Positions 1-9,318 of a stretch of 64,000 nt of DNA are shown here, piece by piece. Source of the stretch: Echeneis naucrates (Eukaryota; Chordata; Actinopteri; Carangiformes; Echeneidae). Each line of letters starts with the position of its first letter. Positions within the stretch are counted from its first letter, which is position 1. The position numbers were made by a program, and so were the translations under genes. The stretch spans positions 11,360,486 to 11,424,485 of the forward strand of contig NC_042518.1 of NCBI RefSeq assembly GCF_900963305.1, in the 5' to 3' direction. The notes below the pieces were generated by a model that searched no databases, had not been told where the DNA came from, and saw nothing but the letters and a program-made list of their open reading frames with translations.

Positions 1-148
1 CAGAGTCTGACCATCAACACCTGTAGAAAGAAAAAGATCATAGAGTCAGCTGTTTGAAGCTGCTACCATTTCAAACTAAGAATCAGAGAAACTCTTGACC
101 TGCCCAGCAGAGAGTTAACAGCAGCAGTCCTGTCCTGTAGTCCATCAT
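1..148 (-). CDS. IGHV segment, partial (leader exon, intron and first bases of V exon)
   Basis: Immunoglobulin heavy-chain variable segment, cut by the left edge of the window. The leader exon is 100-148 (ATG at 148-146, with a second in-frame ATG at 145-143) and reads [17 protein letters not shown]. It ends at a GT donor (98-99). The intron is 21-99, with its AG at 21-22, and the V exon starts at 20 with the GVDGQ start of framework 1. The phase-1 leader junction is the usual one for V genes. Positions 1-268 match 8,428-8,695 (the 5' part of another V and its upstream region) with no mismatch seen by eye, so this is a recent duplicate or a homogenised copy. Whether the rest of the V exon is intact cannot be seen. 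Confidence 0.9.
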
Positions 149-220
149 GTTAAACTGTGTGTCCACTGTCCTCTGTCTTCCTCTCTGCAGTCAGATAAGT
201 AGAGGTGGAAGACATCTGAG

Positions 221-228
221 TTTTGCAT
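221..228 (-). promoter_or_regulatory. Octamer-like V promoter element (ATGCAAAA)
   Basis: On the minus strand this reads ATGCAAAA, one base from the ATGCAAAT octamer bound by Oct factors at immunoglobulin V promoters. It lies about 73 bp upstream of the leader ATG of the partial IGHV, the usual distance. The same element recurs upstream of the V at 8,136-8,575. Confidence 0.65.
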
Positions 229-739
229 GGACTCCTCCTCACAGGGAGCAGAGAGGTGGACTGGACTGTGACTCCACTTTGTGTTTTGTTAAATCATTGA
301 GGAGAATTTGGTGATGACAACTTTGAAGTCATTCATTTGGTGGTTTTACAAACAATGTGTTTGAATCTTGTCCATGAAAATATCAGTCACAGTGTTTTCT
401 CCTCAGCACCTTCTGGTTACATTGTAAAATGACTTTCTGTTTATAGTTCATACAAGTGAAGTCACCTTCATCATATTGAATATGTCATTGATTAAAATCA
501 TTGTGAAGACGACCAGAAAGAACTAAAGCTGTTGATACTGTCATGAATGATTAATCTGTACATTGATCACAGAGAAACTGAACTTACATCCAACAATTCA
601 ATTAAAACAATGATATAGACCTTTTTGGAAAATCAAGTTCATTGTCATTATTATGATTTGATGATTACAACATTTGATCATGATATTCAAATTTTAATGA
701 TTGAAAATCTTTTCTTTACATCATCACAGGAAAAAGTAA

Positions 740-778
740 ATCCTTCTAATTCCCTTGCCTTCTGATTGTGTTATTGTG
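740..778 (-). other. V recombination signal (23-RSS), non-consensus
   Basis: The V at 779-1,205 ends in Cys-Ala-Arg and is followed on the minus strand by the heptamer CACAATA (778-772), not CACAGTG. At the 23-bp spacing the nonamer position reads TAGAAGGAT (748-740), far from ACAAAAACC. The V at 9,319 has the same CACAATA heptamer but a good nonamer. This RSS may therefore be weak. Confidence 0.6.
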
Positions 779-1205
779 AGTCTCTGGCACAGTAATACAC
801 AGCAGAGTCTTCAGGCTGCAGATTCTGTCCATTTAGAGTCACTCTCTTATTGGAAGAGTCTAAGTCGATGCTGAACTTGTTCTTCAGTGAATCTTTGTAG
901 TATGAGGTGTATCCAACACGTGCAGCTCCAATCCACTCCAGTCCTTTCCCTGCAGGTTGTCTGATCCAAGCTGTATAGTAGCCACTAACAGAATAAGAGA
1001 CCTGACAGGTGATGGTCAGACGTTGACCTGGCTGAACAGTCTCAGAGTCTGGCTGTGTCAACTGTTCACACTTCACACCTGTTAAAGAGGAAGAAAATCA
1101 TTTTGTTTTTCATCAATTCCAAACACAGAAATGTTGAGTGAGACAAATCCAGAGAGACTCACAGGATCCAGCTGCCAACAGCAGCAGCAGAGCTACAGAA
1201 AACAT
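779..1205 (-). CDS. IGHV segment, apparently intact
   Basis: Heavy-chain variable segment of a second teleost V family. The leader exon is 1,163-1,205 (MFSVALLLLLAAGS, ending phase 1 at a GT donor), the intron is 1,079-1,162, and the V exon runs from 1,078 down to the RSS. Mature framework 1 begins VKCEQLTQPDS. The first Cys of the Ig fold (LTITC), the Trp of AWIRQPAGKGLEW and the second Cys (SAVYYCAR) are all present, and the frame is open throughout. A 23-RSS follows directly, although its nonamer is poor. A TATA box and an octamer-like element lie upstream. It is expected to rearrange to D-J in B cells and encode the antigen-binding domain. Its frame is intact, but the weak RSS could lower its use. 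Confidence 0.9.
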
Positions 1206-1258
1206 GGTTTATGGTGAAAGTGATGAGCTGTGAACTCCACTGACAGTCTGATGGGAAG

Positions 1259-1299
1259 TTTTTATAGCTGAGGAACAAGGAAGGTCCCTGAGTTTGCAT
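1259..1299 (-). promoter_or_regulatory. V promoter: TATA box and octamer-like element
   Basis: The minus strand has TATAAAAA (1,266-1,259) about 54 bp upstream of the leader ATG, and ATGCAAAC (1,299-1,292) 26 bp further upstream. The octamer differs from ATGCAAAT in its last base. The layout octamer-TATA-ATG is that of an immunoglobulin V promoter. Confidence 0.65.
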
Positions 1300-1820
1300 A
1301 GAACCAAACATATCTGGAAGTAGGAGGATGAAATCATGAAAGAAGCTTCCACAAATAAAATTATTTTATGTGCAGAACAAAAAAAATATTTCTAGTAAGT
1401 GATGTGATTTTATTTCAGACTGAAATGTAACATTTTAAAATTGTCCATGTTAACTTTTCCATGTGAAAATAAAAAATAAATCATTCTGTATCACAAGCTT
1501 TGTCATCTGACTGAAGAATAAATCAATGATGAGGTCGTGTCAGTTGGAAAACTTGTAAGTCACCAAAAATTAACACAACAGCAGATATCAGTGTTTCCTT
1601 TTAGGTCCAAAAGACACAGAAAATTGTCACTGCCTGACCTCTAGTGGTTTGAAAACCACCAACAGTGTAGTAGGAACACTGTTCAGGTAGCAGGAACGTG
1701 TCGGCCTGTGAACGTCCCCCCACAGAACTGGCTCAGCTCCTCGGTCACATGTTGGTTCCTGAAGTCTGTTTTGCCCCAAAGCCCCTTTATGGCACGGTCT
1801 GAAGCAGCTGCTGTTTTGTC
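1300..1820. other. Intergenic, no gene seen
   Basis: AT-rich spacer between the V promoter and the LINE remnant. I see no V fragment, RSS or other gene here. Confidence 0.5.
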
Positions 1821-3035
1821 TTTGGTTTGTTTATTTGTTATTAGGATCCCCATTAGTTTCCCACCAAGGTAGCATTTCAATAATCTTTTCTCAACATGTA
1901 GCCAAGAGAGATTTTGATGCATATAGTCAATGCGGGTCCATGATGGACAGCGAAGAGCCAGTCGCACAGCTTTGTTTTACAATATTTAAAGCTTATTAAT
2001 ATGTTTCTTTGGAGCACAGGACCATATGGCTGAACAATAATCAAGACGAGATAATACTAATAACAGTATAACTTGTTGAATTGTCATCTTCTAATGACAG
2101 AAACAGTCCCACACATTTTGGTCACTATCTTGTCAACATGACTAGACCAGTTCAATTGTTCATTTATAGTCAGATATAAAAGGTCAAACTTCTGCACCTG
2201 CTCCAAAGGTTTGCTTTTCAAAGTGAGTGACAATGACCCAACATTCCTTCATGAATAATTAGAACCAATAATTAAATATTTTGTTTTACTGATATTTAAA
2301 TCAAGCCTATTAGAAACACTGTGTAATTCACTTTGCAATTTCATATTTAAAATACAAAGATTATCAGTTGTATTATATAAAGTACAATCATCTGCATACA
2401 TTGATATAGAGGCACTCTTTAAAACAAGAGGAAGATCATTTGTAAAAAAAAAAATTAATAATAGAGGACCAAGGCATTTACCCTGTGGAACACCGCAATC
2501 TAGTCTCCTGATAGTAGAAAAACTGCCATTGAAATAAACAGCCTCTAATCTGTTCATTAAATAACTCTTCATCCATTTAAGAGCACAACGTGTAAACCCA
2601 TGTGCAGACAGTTTCTCCAGCAGTACACCATGATCTATCAAATCAAAGGCTGTGATAAAATCTAAAAAGACCGTACCAACATACTTTTTTGCATCAATTT
2701 GAAACAGCCAATCATCAGTCATTTGCACCAATGCAGTGGAGGTAGAATGACTATCTTTGTAGGCATGCTGAAAATCAGAACTAAGGTTAAAATTTGTAAA
2801 ATATTTCAAAATTTGCACAGTTTTTCCATGTATTTACTAAGAACAGGTAACATACTGATCGGTCTACTGTTGGAGCCACTAAAAGCCAGCTTACTATTTT
2901 TAGGTGGGGGTATAACCTTTGCCAATTTCCAAGCTTCTGGAAATAAATACTCTTTTAAGCTCAAATTGAATATATGACAGACAGGCTCGGCAATATATTC
3001 TATCACAGTAGATATCATTATTTTGAGATCATCCT
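1820..3035 (-). mobile_element. LINE remnant, reverse transcriptase half of ORF2
   Basis: Non-LTR retrotransposon of the jockey superfamily (CR1/L2/Rex1-like; the exact clade cannot be assigned by eye). Read on the minus strand, 3,018-2,249 holds the RT domain over two frames: a WKLAKVIPPP region, then FLDFITAFDLIDHG, CGVPQGKCLGPLL and the catalytic MYADDCTLY motif. Further down, 1,967-1,830 reads WTRIDYMHQNLSWLHVEKRL, like the C-terminal part of LINE ORF2 after RT. There are several frame changes, so the copy is inactive. No ORF1 or endonuclease lies on this strand. Those parts appear on the opposite strand at 4.87-7.19 kb. Confidence 0.85.
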
Positions 3036-3203
3036 AGTATGTTTTTAAACACTTACCAGAGTTGTTTGTGTGTGTGTATAATTATGTGTAAAGTGATATG
3101 TTGTTGACATTCTAAAATTTTTCACAAATTTTTTTACAAATTAAAATGAAAGCTTGTGTATTTTTAATGATCTGTCACGTCAGAACATGAAATAAGGGAG
3201 GAA

Positions 3204-3242
3204 GGTTTTTGTACAGCTGATCAACCAGCTCCAGTCACTGTG
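3204..3242 (-). other. V recombination signal (23-RSS), consensus
   Basis: Minus strand: heptamer CACAGTG (3,242-3,236), a spacer of exactly 23 bp (3,235-3,213) and nonamer ACAAAAACC (3,212-3,204). This is a perfect consensus V-type signal, attached to a V that has lost its 5' half. Confidence 0.92.
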
Positions 3243-3468
3243 AGTCTCTGGCACAATAATAAACAGCAGAGTCTTCAGTCTTCAGACCGTCCATCTGCAG
3301 ATACAGCTGCTGTTTGCTGTTGTCTCTGGAGATGGTGAACCGGCCCTGGACTGACTGAGAGTAGTAGATCTCACCACCGTCATATCTTATGATAGCAATC
3401 CACTCCAGTCCTTTTCCAGGAGCCTGTCTGATCCAGCTCATCCAGTAGCTGCTGAATGTGAATCCTGA
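3243..3468 (-). pseudogene. IGHV 3' part (CDR1 to CDR3), 5' part replaced
   Basis: The minus strand encodes CDR1 through framework 3 of a V close to that at 8,136: [20 protein letters not shown], then [20 protein letters not shown] and [11 protein letters not shown], followed by a consensus RSS. Framework 1 with its first Cys, the leader and the promoter are missing. Instead, at 3,465-3,469 the sequence passes into the upstream flank of another V lying on the plus strand. The frame happens to stay open through that flank, giving a 100-codon ORF starting [10 protein letters not shown], but this is antisense promoter-proximal sequence and not a leader. It cannot make a normal V domain, yet its RSS looks fully usable. 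Confidence 0.85.
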
Positions 3469-3876
3469 ATGTCTTCCACCTCTACTTATCTGACTGCAGA
3501 GAGGAAGACAGAGGACAGTGGACACACAGTTTAACATGATGGACTACAGGACAGGACTGCTGCTGTTAACTCTCTGCTGGGCAGGTCAAGAGTTTCTCTG
3601 ATTCTTAGTTTGAAATGGTAGCAGCTTCAAACAGCTGACTCTATGATCTTTTTCTTTCTACAGGTGTTGATGGTCAGACTCTGACAGAATCTGAACCAGC
3701 AGTTAAAAGACCTGGAGAATCCCACAGACTGACCTGTTCAGCCTCTGGATTCACATTCAGCAGCTACCACATGGGCTGGATCAGACAGGCTCCTGGAAAA
3801 GGACTGGAGTGGATTGCCTGGATAAACACTGGTGGCAGCAGCAAATATTACTCTCAGTCAGTCCAGGGCCGGTTCA
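3469..3876 (+). pseudogene. Inverted IGHV, truncated in framework 3
   Basis: A V segment on the strand opposite to the rest of the cluster. Its 5' flank is 3,469-3,535, the leader exon 3,536-3,584 (same [11 protein letters not shown] leader as the partial V at 1-148), the intron 3,585-3,663 and the V exon from 3,664. It reads [20 protein letters not shown], both the first Cys and the [12 protein letters not shown] core, and stops matching at about 3,876 inside framework 3. The second Cys and the RSS are absent. Upstream, the octamer expected just beyond the GTGGAAGACAT flank is lost at the junction with the minus-strand V. It has no promoter and no RSS, so it is a pseudogene. It could still serve as a sequence donor, which is speculation. 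Confidence 0.88.
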
Positions 3877-4528
3877 ATATTAAGCCAATAAAATGTCAAC
3901 CAAATTAAAGCCATTGTTACAGTCAGTTGAACCACTAAAAATGTAGAAGAAAATAGCTGCTGGATCATTTATGGAAAGCAAGTCAGAAAACATGATAAAT
4001 ATTCATTATTAATCATCCTTTTTTTCAAATGCTTATTGTGTTGGGCTTGATGTGTTGTTAAAGCCACCAAAGAGTAATAATACTGAGCTGGACTTAACTC
4101 TATCAAAAATAAAAAGTGTAAAAGATAAAACTGTAACAAATGGAAACTACTACAAAAAACAAAGAAAGAAAAACAACCCTGAACTTAATCAGTTAATGAC
4201 CTGGATAGAAGCGTTTCAGGTATGAGGGACAGTAGTGGAAGTCACATGAGGCCAAGTGTGGATGGATGAGAGGACAGCACTGTGGGGGGGTAGATGGTGT
4301 CTGAGGCCTCCTCCTCTGTGGAGGGATGCTTCCTCTACTGTGACACAGATCTTCTTCTTCACTCTTTATAACCACATAATACAAACACTGTTGTGACTCA
4401 AAGAGTGGACTGTTTCTTTTGGTGGAAGGAAACTGCTGAGTCTAGTCCTGATGAGTTGGTCCTCCTGTGTGAAGCTTCTTGGATGAGATAAAACATCTTC
4501 AAGAAACTCCAACCAAGTCCATTTGTCC
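3877..4528. other. Intergenic, no gene seen
   Basis: Sequence between the truncated inverted V and the next V relic. I see no reading frame with recognisable similarity and no RSS. Confidence 0.4.
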
Positions 4529-4610
4529 TAACCAGCAGCTAAAAGACCTGGAGAATCCCTCAGCCTGCCGTCTACAGCCTCTGGGTTTAACTTTGGTGGC
4601 TCTGACATGG
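4529..4610 (+). pseudogene. Short IGHV framework-1 relic
   Basis: About 80 bp resemble the framework 1 to CDR1 part of the V at 3,664-3,876 (shared AACCAGCAG, AAAAGACCTGGAGAATCCC and CAGCCTCTGG blocks). The similarity then fades. There is no leader and no RSS. It has the same plus orientation as the inverted V, so it belongs to the inverted part of the cluster. The flank to about 4,760 may be more decayed V sequence. Confidence 0.65.
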
Positions 4611-4869
4611 TCAGTCGGAGCTCTGACGTGGACTTTGAAACTCAGATCCACATTCCTGATGACACCAAGAGCTTTAACATGGAGACACAGAGCTCTGCTT
4701 TCTCTCCGTCAGGCTGCTCATTTCTGCCTTCACACGCTGAGTCATGAAAACTGGAAACACCATTCCTGAAAGCAGCTCAGCCTCAGACCAGAGAGGCCTC
4801 CAGGTCTGATAAATCTCTATGTTGGTTCTCTGAGAAATGATATGAAGACTATCCATCTAAAATCTCTTT

Positions 4870-7195
4870 GTTCCTACTGAAATTACGCAACAATCAGCTG
4901 GATCTACCTTGATATAAATCATGCCACCGCGAGTAAAAGAGGAAATGGTGTCTATTGCCAGGTATGCTTGAACATAAAAAAACATTTAAAAAAAAAAATT
5001 ACTGGACTGTTAGAGCATCAAGAACGCAATTTTAGGACTTGCATGCAAATCTTGGTAGATGCATCAAACAAAAGGGTGGATGGACTCTCCAAAGAACCCA
5101 TTGAGCTGAGAGAGAGCATCCATTTCACGCAAACAGTTGTGGATGACTTGACAGCAAAGGAACAAACAAACAGCATGATGATCTCTAAATTGCAACTGGA
5201 CACATCCAAAAGGAATGAAGTTCTCCTATCTCTAACAGGGAAGGTGGATTACCTAGAAGGGCAGAAATAATATTGTCATTGATGGTATCCAAGAAACTCC
5301 TAACGAAAACTGGTCTGAGTCAGAAGAAAAGGCAAAATGATCTCTGAGAAGCTACAAATGGACCATCGTGTAAACCGGACAGGGAAACCTGATACCAACA
5401 GGGAAAGACCATTTTCAAACTTTCTAAATTCAAGGACAAACTTGCTATCTTGGCAAAAAATTTCTTTACAGTGATCTCACATATGAATAAATGAGGACTT
5501 CACTGAAGCTGTAAGACAAAAACGAAAGAACTCTTGCCAGCCATGAAGGCTGCCCGTGATCGGAGGGACATAGCCTTGTGGCATGACAAACTGATTGCCC
5601 ACCCCCCTGCTCACAAGCAGTCCATGCAGAGTAACAGACCTGTACAACTCAAGTCGGACCACTCGTGTATACAGCCCTCCCACTGTCTATCAATCATATT
5701 AGCATTTCACCACATTTCAAAAAACATTTGCATCAACATTTCCATCAAAAATCTACAAAAAATCTAAACCTATTAATAAGTTAAATGCTAATACTTGGAC
5801 ATCACATTGGACATGTGATGAATGCCTTACCCTGTTTCCTTAGCCTATTGTCTGCGGTAAAAAGTCACATTTATCTCGATCATTTAGCCTTTAATGCATT
5901 TGACATCAATGATAATGATGAAAATGACTTGCGGTATAATGGCTGTTTTGACCCTGACTCAAACTTTAAAAAATCCAACAATAGATGGGTCAACAAATTG
6001 TAAATATTATATCGCAAGCGTGAATTTAACTCTTTCTGTGGCACTCTCCCACTAGATATAAATGTATTTTCTTCCATTCATCTCAACATAAGCAGCCTTC
6101 CTAAAAACTATGATCCTTTAAATAATTCTTTGTCTAGCTTGGAACATGAATTTTCTGTTATTGGCCTTTCAGAAACTTGGTTGGCTAAAGATGTGGAATC
6201 CCTCTATGACTTGCCCAATCATAATGCTGTTCATTACCGCAGAGAGTTAAGAATTGGAGGTGGAGTATCCCTCTATTTGCCTAAAGATATTCACTTCATC
6301 CATACAGATGATCTTATGTTACAGTGTCAGTCTGATGTCGCAGAATCTGTTTTTGTGGAAATCCCCCCTTGTTCCTGCTTTGGTGGAAAGCGTGATAATT
6401 GGCTGTGTATGCAGTCCTCCTGATACTGATATTAATCATTTTTCTGCTGCTCTTTCAGTCATGCTGGATTTCATCGATAAGGAGGGGAGATTTTGTTGTC
6501 TACTTGGGGACTGTAATATCAACTTGTTCATGAGTGAGAAGCACACACAAACAGCACATTTTTGGAATACCATGTATTATGTTATTTGTATCCCACGATC
6601 TATAAGCCCACCAGAGTAACAAGTACTTCTGCTACTCTAATTGATATTTTCACTCTTTAGGCCGCAAAACTCAAAGTGGGGTTCTCTATGCAGATATTTC
6701 AGATAATTTCCTATTTTTTCAGTTCACATTTCCTCATGCAAACAAACAGATTATTCAACAAGAAAAATACGGATTGCTCTAAAACTTTAATTGGAAAATG
6801 TTCTTAAAGAATCTGATGTAGAAACAGCCTATCAAATGGAATGAAATGGAATGGAGTTATTCAATTCAGTCTTTTATGAATGTTTTCCTCTGGTCAAAAA
6901 GAGGGACCCTGATCATGACAAACCTTGGTTTACCACTGGTTTAAAAAAATAGCCCATGTCTCTTAAACTCTACTAATTACAAAAAATATAAAAACAAATT
7001 TACCCACTTACTTTGTGTATCAAAAAAGAATTACTTTGATCAGAAATTTAAGGAATCTGCTAATAATATTAGCTCCACTTGGAAAGTCATCAATCAATTT
7101 TGAAATAAAACAAAAACCCAATTTTTGAATGACGGGAGAATGATAAACAATCCGTATGATATATCCTGTGGTTTTAATCAATTTTTTGCAATTTT
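4870..7195 (+). mobile_element. LINE remnant, ORF1 and endonuclease half
   Basis: Non-LTR retrotransposon 5' half. ORF1 begins near 4,921 (MPPRVKEEMVS). A coiled-coil stretch follows at 4,968-5,270 (LLEHQERNF, QILVDASNKRVDGL), then a C-terminal nucleic-acid-binding part near 5,480-5,640 (a KLIAHPP motif). ORF2 starts near 6,080 with an AP-endonuclease domain (VIGLSETWL, RIGGGVSLYLP, and LLGDCNIN near 6,499-6,522) and continues, in several frames, through a HDKPWFTTGLKK-like linker to about 7,190, stopping just before the RT domain would begin. Many frame breaks make it inactive. The missing RT half of a very similar element lies in the opposite orientation at 1.82-3.04 kb. Confidence 0.82.
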
Positions 7196-7199
7196 TTGC

Positions 7200-7868
7200 C
7201 AGGCCCGGCGTCAGTTGATCAGGACCGCAGCGGGAAACAAGAGGGCTGCAGACAGGTGACGGACTCCAGCCACCTCCTACCAGCCAGGACAAACAGTTTG
7301 GCTGTCCACTCAGGATGTCCCCCTCAGAGAAGAGTCACATAAGCTCTAGCTCCCGTTTTGTTGGCCCTTTTCCTATCTCCAAAGTCGAGAACCCAGCTGC
7401 TGTTTGCCTCAAGTTCCCAAGGACCTGGAGAATCCACCCCATCTTTCAAGATTCCTGAGTTAAGCCCATTCAGGACAGCTCTCTGGTTCCCTCCTCCAGA
7501 CCCCCTCCGCCCCCAGGTCATCGATGGGGACCCCGACGGTCACAGTCAGGTGACTTCTGGCTCCACCTGTGCCTCATGACCCTCACTCCCCTTGTGTATT
7601 TAGTCTCTGTGGTCCCTACTCCCTCGGCCAGATTGTCTTAGCAGTTCCCTAGCAATCGTTGCAGCATTTTCTCTTTGTGATCTCTCTACAGTGTTTTCTG
7701 ACCTCGGATTTGCCTTTTGACCTCGCCCTTGCTCTGTCCCTTTTGTACTTCTGCCCTTACGGACTGCTATTCTGTGTACCGAAACGTCATTAAATCCTTG
7801 TTTTGGAGAACCTATTTTGAAGTTGTGCTTTTGGGTCCACTCTGTGTCCTGACCCCCTCGTCATAAAC
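7200..7868 (+). repeat. Possible LTR-like retroelement fossil (3' part 7,560-7,868)
   Basis: Composition changes sharply at about 7,196. The last 300 bp resemble the 3' part of fish LTR-retrotransposon LTRs: a pyrimidine-rich run, an ATTAAA-type signal near 7,790, and an end near the CCCCTCGTCATAA stretch. No internal coding region could be assigned. It is treated as an old, broken fragment. The family is uncertain (Gypsy-like is a guess), and so is the 5' limit. Confidence 0.35.
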
Positions 7869-8096
7869 AGGTGCATTCAACCAATTTAGTCTATTTGCTA
7901 ATTTCATCAAAACACCGCCGCTAAGTTTTGCTTCCTACTGTAACATTGACATTGACAACATGACAACGCTTTAGAATAGTAGCTGTCGTATACGCTCATA
8001 TCACAGTTAACAACCAATCAGATTGCAAGATTTCACCTTTCCGTTTTCTAAGGATGTTATAATTTTACTTTACAAATCCCAAAGATCAGGACAGGA

Positions 8097-8135
8097 GGAT
8101 TTTGTACTGCTGCTCAAATAATTTCATTCAATGTG
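8097..8135 (-). other. V recombination signal (23-RSS)
   Basis: Minus strand: heptamer CACATTG (8,135-8,129), 23-bp spacer and nonamer ACAAAATCC (8,105-8,097). The first three heptamer bases, which matter most for RAG cleavage, are kept. The heptamer and the nonamer each have one mismatch to consensus. Confidence 0.85.
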
Positions 8136-8575
8136 AGGAAGGCTCTCTGGCACAATAATAAACAGCAGAGTCTTCAGTCTTCAGACGGTCCATCTGCAGA
8201 TACAGCTGCTGTTTGCTGTTGTCTCTGGAGATGGTGAACCGGCCCTGGACTGACTGAGAGTAATGTTTGGTGCTGCCACCACTGCTAATATAAGCAATCC
8301 ACTCCAGTCCTTTTCCAGGAGTCTGTCTGATCCAGCCCATCCAGTAGTCACTGAATGTGAATCCAGAGGCTGAACAGGTCAGTCTGTGGGATTCTCCAGG
8401 TCTTTTAACTGCTGGTTCAGATTCTGTCAGAGTCTGACCATCAACACCTGTAGAAAGAAAAAGATCATAGAGTCAGCTGTTTGAAGCTGCTACCATTTCA
8501 AACTAAGAATCAGAGAAACTCTTGACCTGCCCAGCAGAGAGTTAACAGCAGCAGTCCTGTCCTGTAGTCCATCAT
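8136..8575 (-). CDS. IGHV segment, apparently intact
   Basis: Complete heavy-chain V. The leader exon is 8,527-8,575 ([16 protein letters not shown] plus a phase-1 G), the intron is 8,448-8,526 and the V exon is 8,136-8,447. It reads [20 protein letters not shown], then [38 protein letters not shown] and [12 protein letters not shown], with both structural Cys residues and the core Trp present. A 23-RSS follows and an octamer-like element lies 73 bp upstream. Its leader, intron and upstream flank are, by eye, identical over 268 bp to the partial V at the left edge. The same leader block recurs inverted at 3,469-3,690. It is expected to be usable in V(D)J recombination. Confidence 0.92.
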
Positions 8576-8647
8576 GTTAAACTGTGTGTCCACTGTCCTC
8601 TGTCTTCCTCTCTGCAGTCAGATAAGTAGAGGTGGAAGACATCTGAG

Positions 8648-8655
8648 TTTTGCAT
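8648..8655 (-). promoter_or_regulatory. Octamer-like V promoter element
   Basis: The minus strand reads ATGCAAAA, 73 bp upstream of the leader ATG of the V at 8,136-8,575. It is the same element as at 221-228, inside the shared 268-bp block. Confidence 0.65.
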
Positions 8656-8699
8656 GGACTCCTCCTCACAGGGAGCAGAGAGGTGGACTGGACTGGACC

Positions 8700-9275
8700 A
8701 TAACCTGGAGAGTATTAATCCCCACTGAGAGAAAAGACTTCAGGTGTTGGATCTTGAGATCTGAATATTATTAATTTAAAAAAATATATTTGCATGTATT
8801 TGGTCTAATAAAATTTGGCATGGTTTGATGTCAAAACTGTTTCTTAGTCATGACATGACTCATTTTTTATTCCACATTGCTTACAGATCCTTTCTTAATT
8901 TGTAATTTATTGATTAATTTATTTCTGTAGTTTATAGCACTCAGATCATTGTCCTGATAGTGACGTAAAGTGTTTTCACACAGAAGTAAAAGTTTGAGGT
9001 TTTAGGGGTTTTTGTTCTAAATCTTTTTCCCTCATCAGGGATAATTTCATTATTTCAAAATGCAGCAGTTTCATTTTATTGATTTTCATTGTGGAAATAA
9101 ATGCAGTGAAATATTAGTGATTATGATGTCAAAGTAGTATTACAGTGTATTCATTGTTATGAACTGAATATTCAAGAGTGTTTCCCTCTTTACTGTCACA
9201 GTGAGCTGGTGTGAAACCATCAGTGGTCTGAGGGCTCCTCCTCTGGTGGCTTCATGTATCAAGTGTTCAGGCACT
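8700..9275. other. Intergenic, no gene seen
   Basis: AT-rich spacer between two V units with no recognisable gene. Confidence 0.5.
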
Positions 9276-9279
9276 GAGG

Positions 9280-9318
9280 GCTTTTTGTTCAGGTCTACTG
9301 ATGCTTTGTGTTATTGTG
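9280..9318 (-). other. V recombination signal (23-RSS), CACAATA heptamer
   Basis: Minus strand: heptamer CACAATA (9,318-9,312), 23-bp spacer and nonamer ACAAAAAGC (9,288-9,280), one base from consensus. The good nonamer at the exact spacing shows that CACAATA is the true heptamer of this V family and not a misreading. Confidence 0.85.

Noticed and set aside
3235-3537. An open frame of 100 codons with an apparent start [14 protein letters not shown] resembling a signal peptide joined to a V domain
   Set aside because: The first 24 or so codons are the antisense of another V's 5' flank. The same peptide can be read at 8,574 on the other strand, where it is clearly non-coding. There is no leader intron or promoter.
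5477-7579. Several short open frames in the 5-7.6 kb region as host genes
   Set aside because: They are frames of the LINE ORF1/ORF2 remnant or of the LTR-like fossil.
8574-8774. Plus-strand open frame beginning [10 protein letters not shown]
   Set aside because: It is the reverse side of the V promoter and upstream region, shared by repeat with positions 147-268. There is no gene context.
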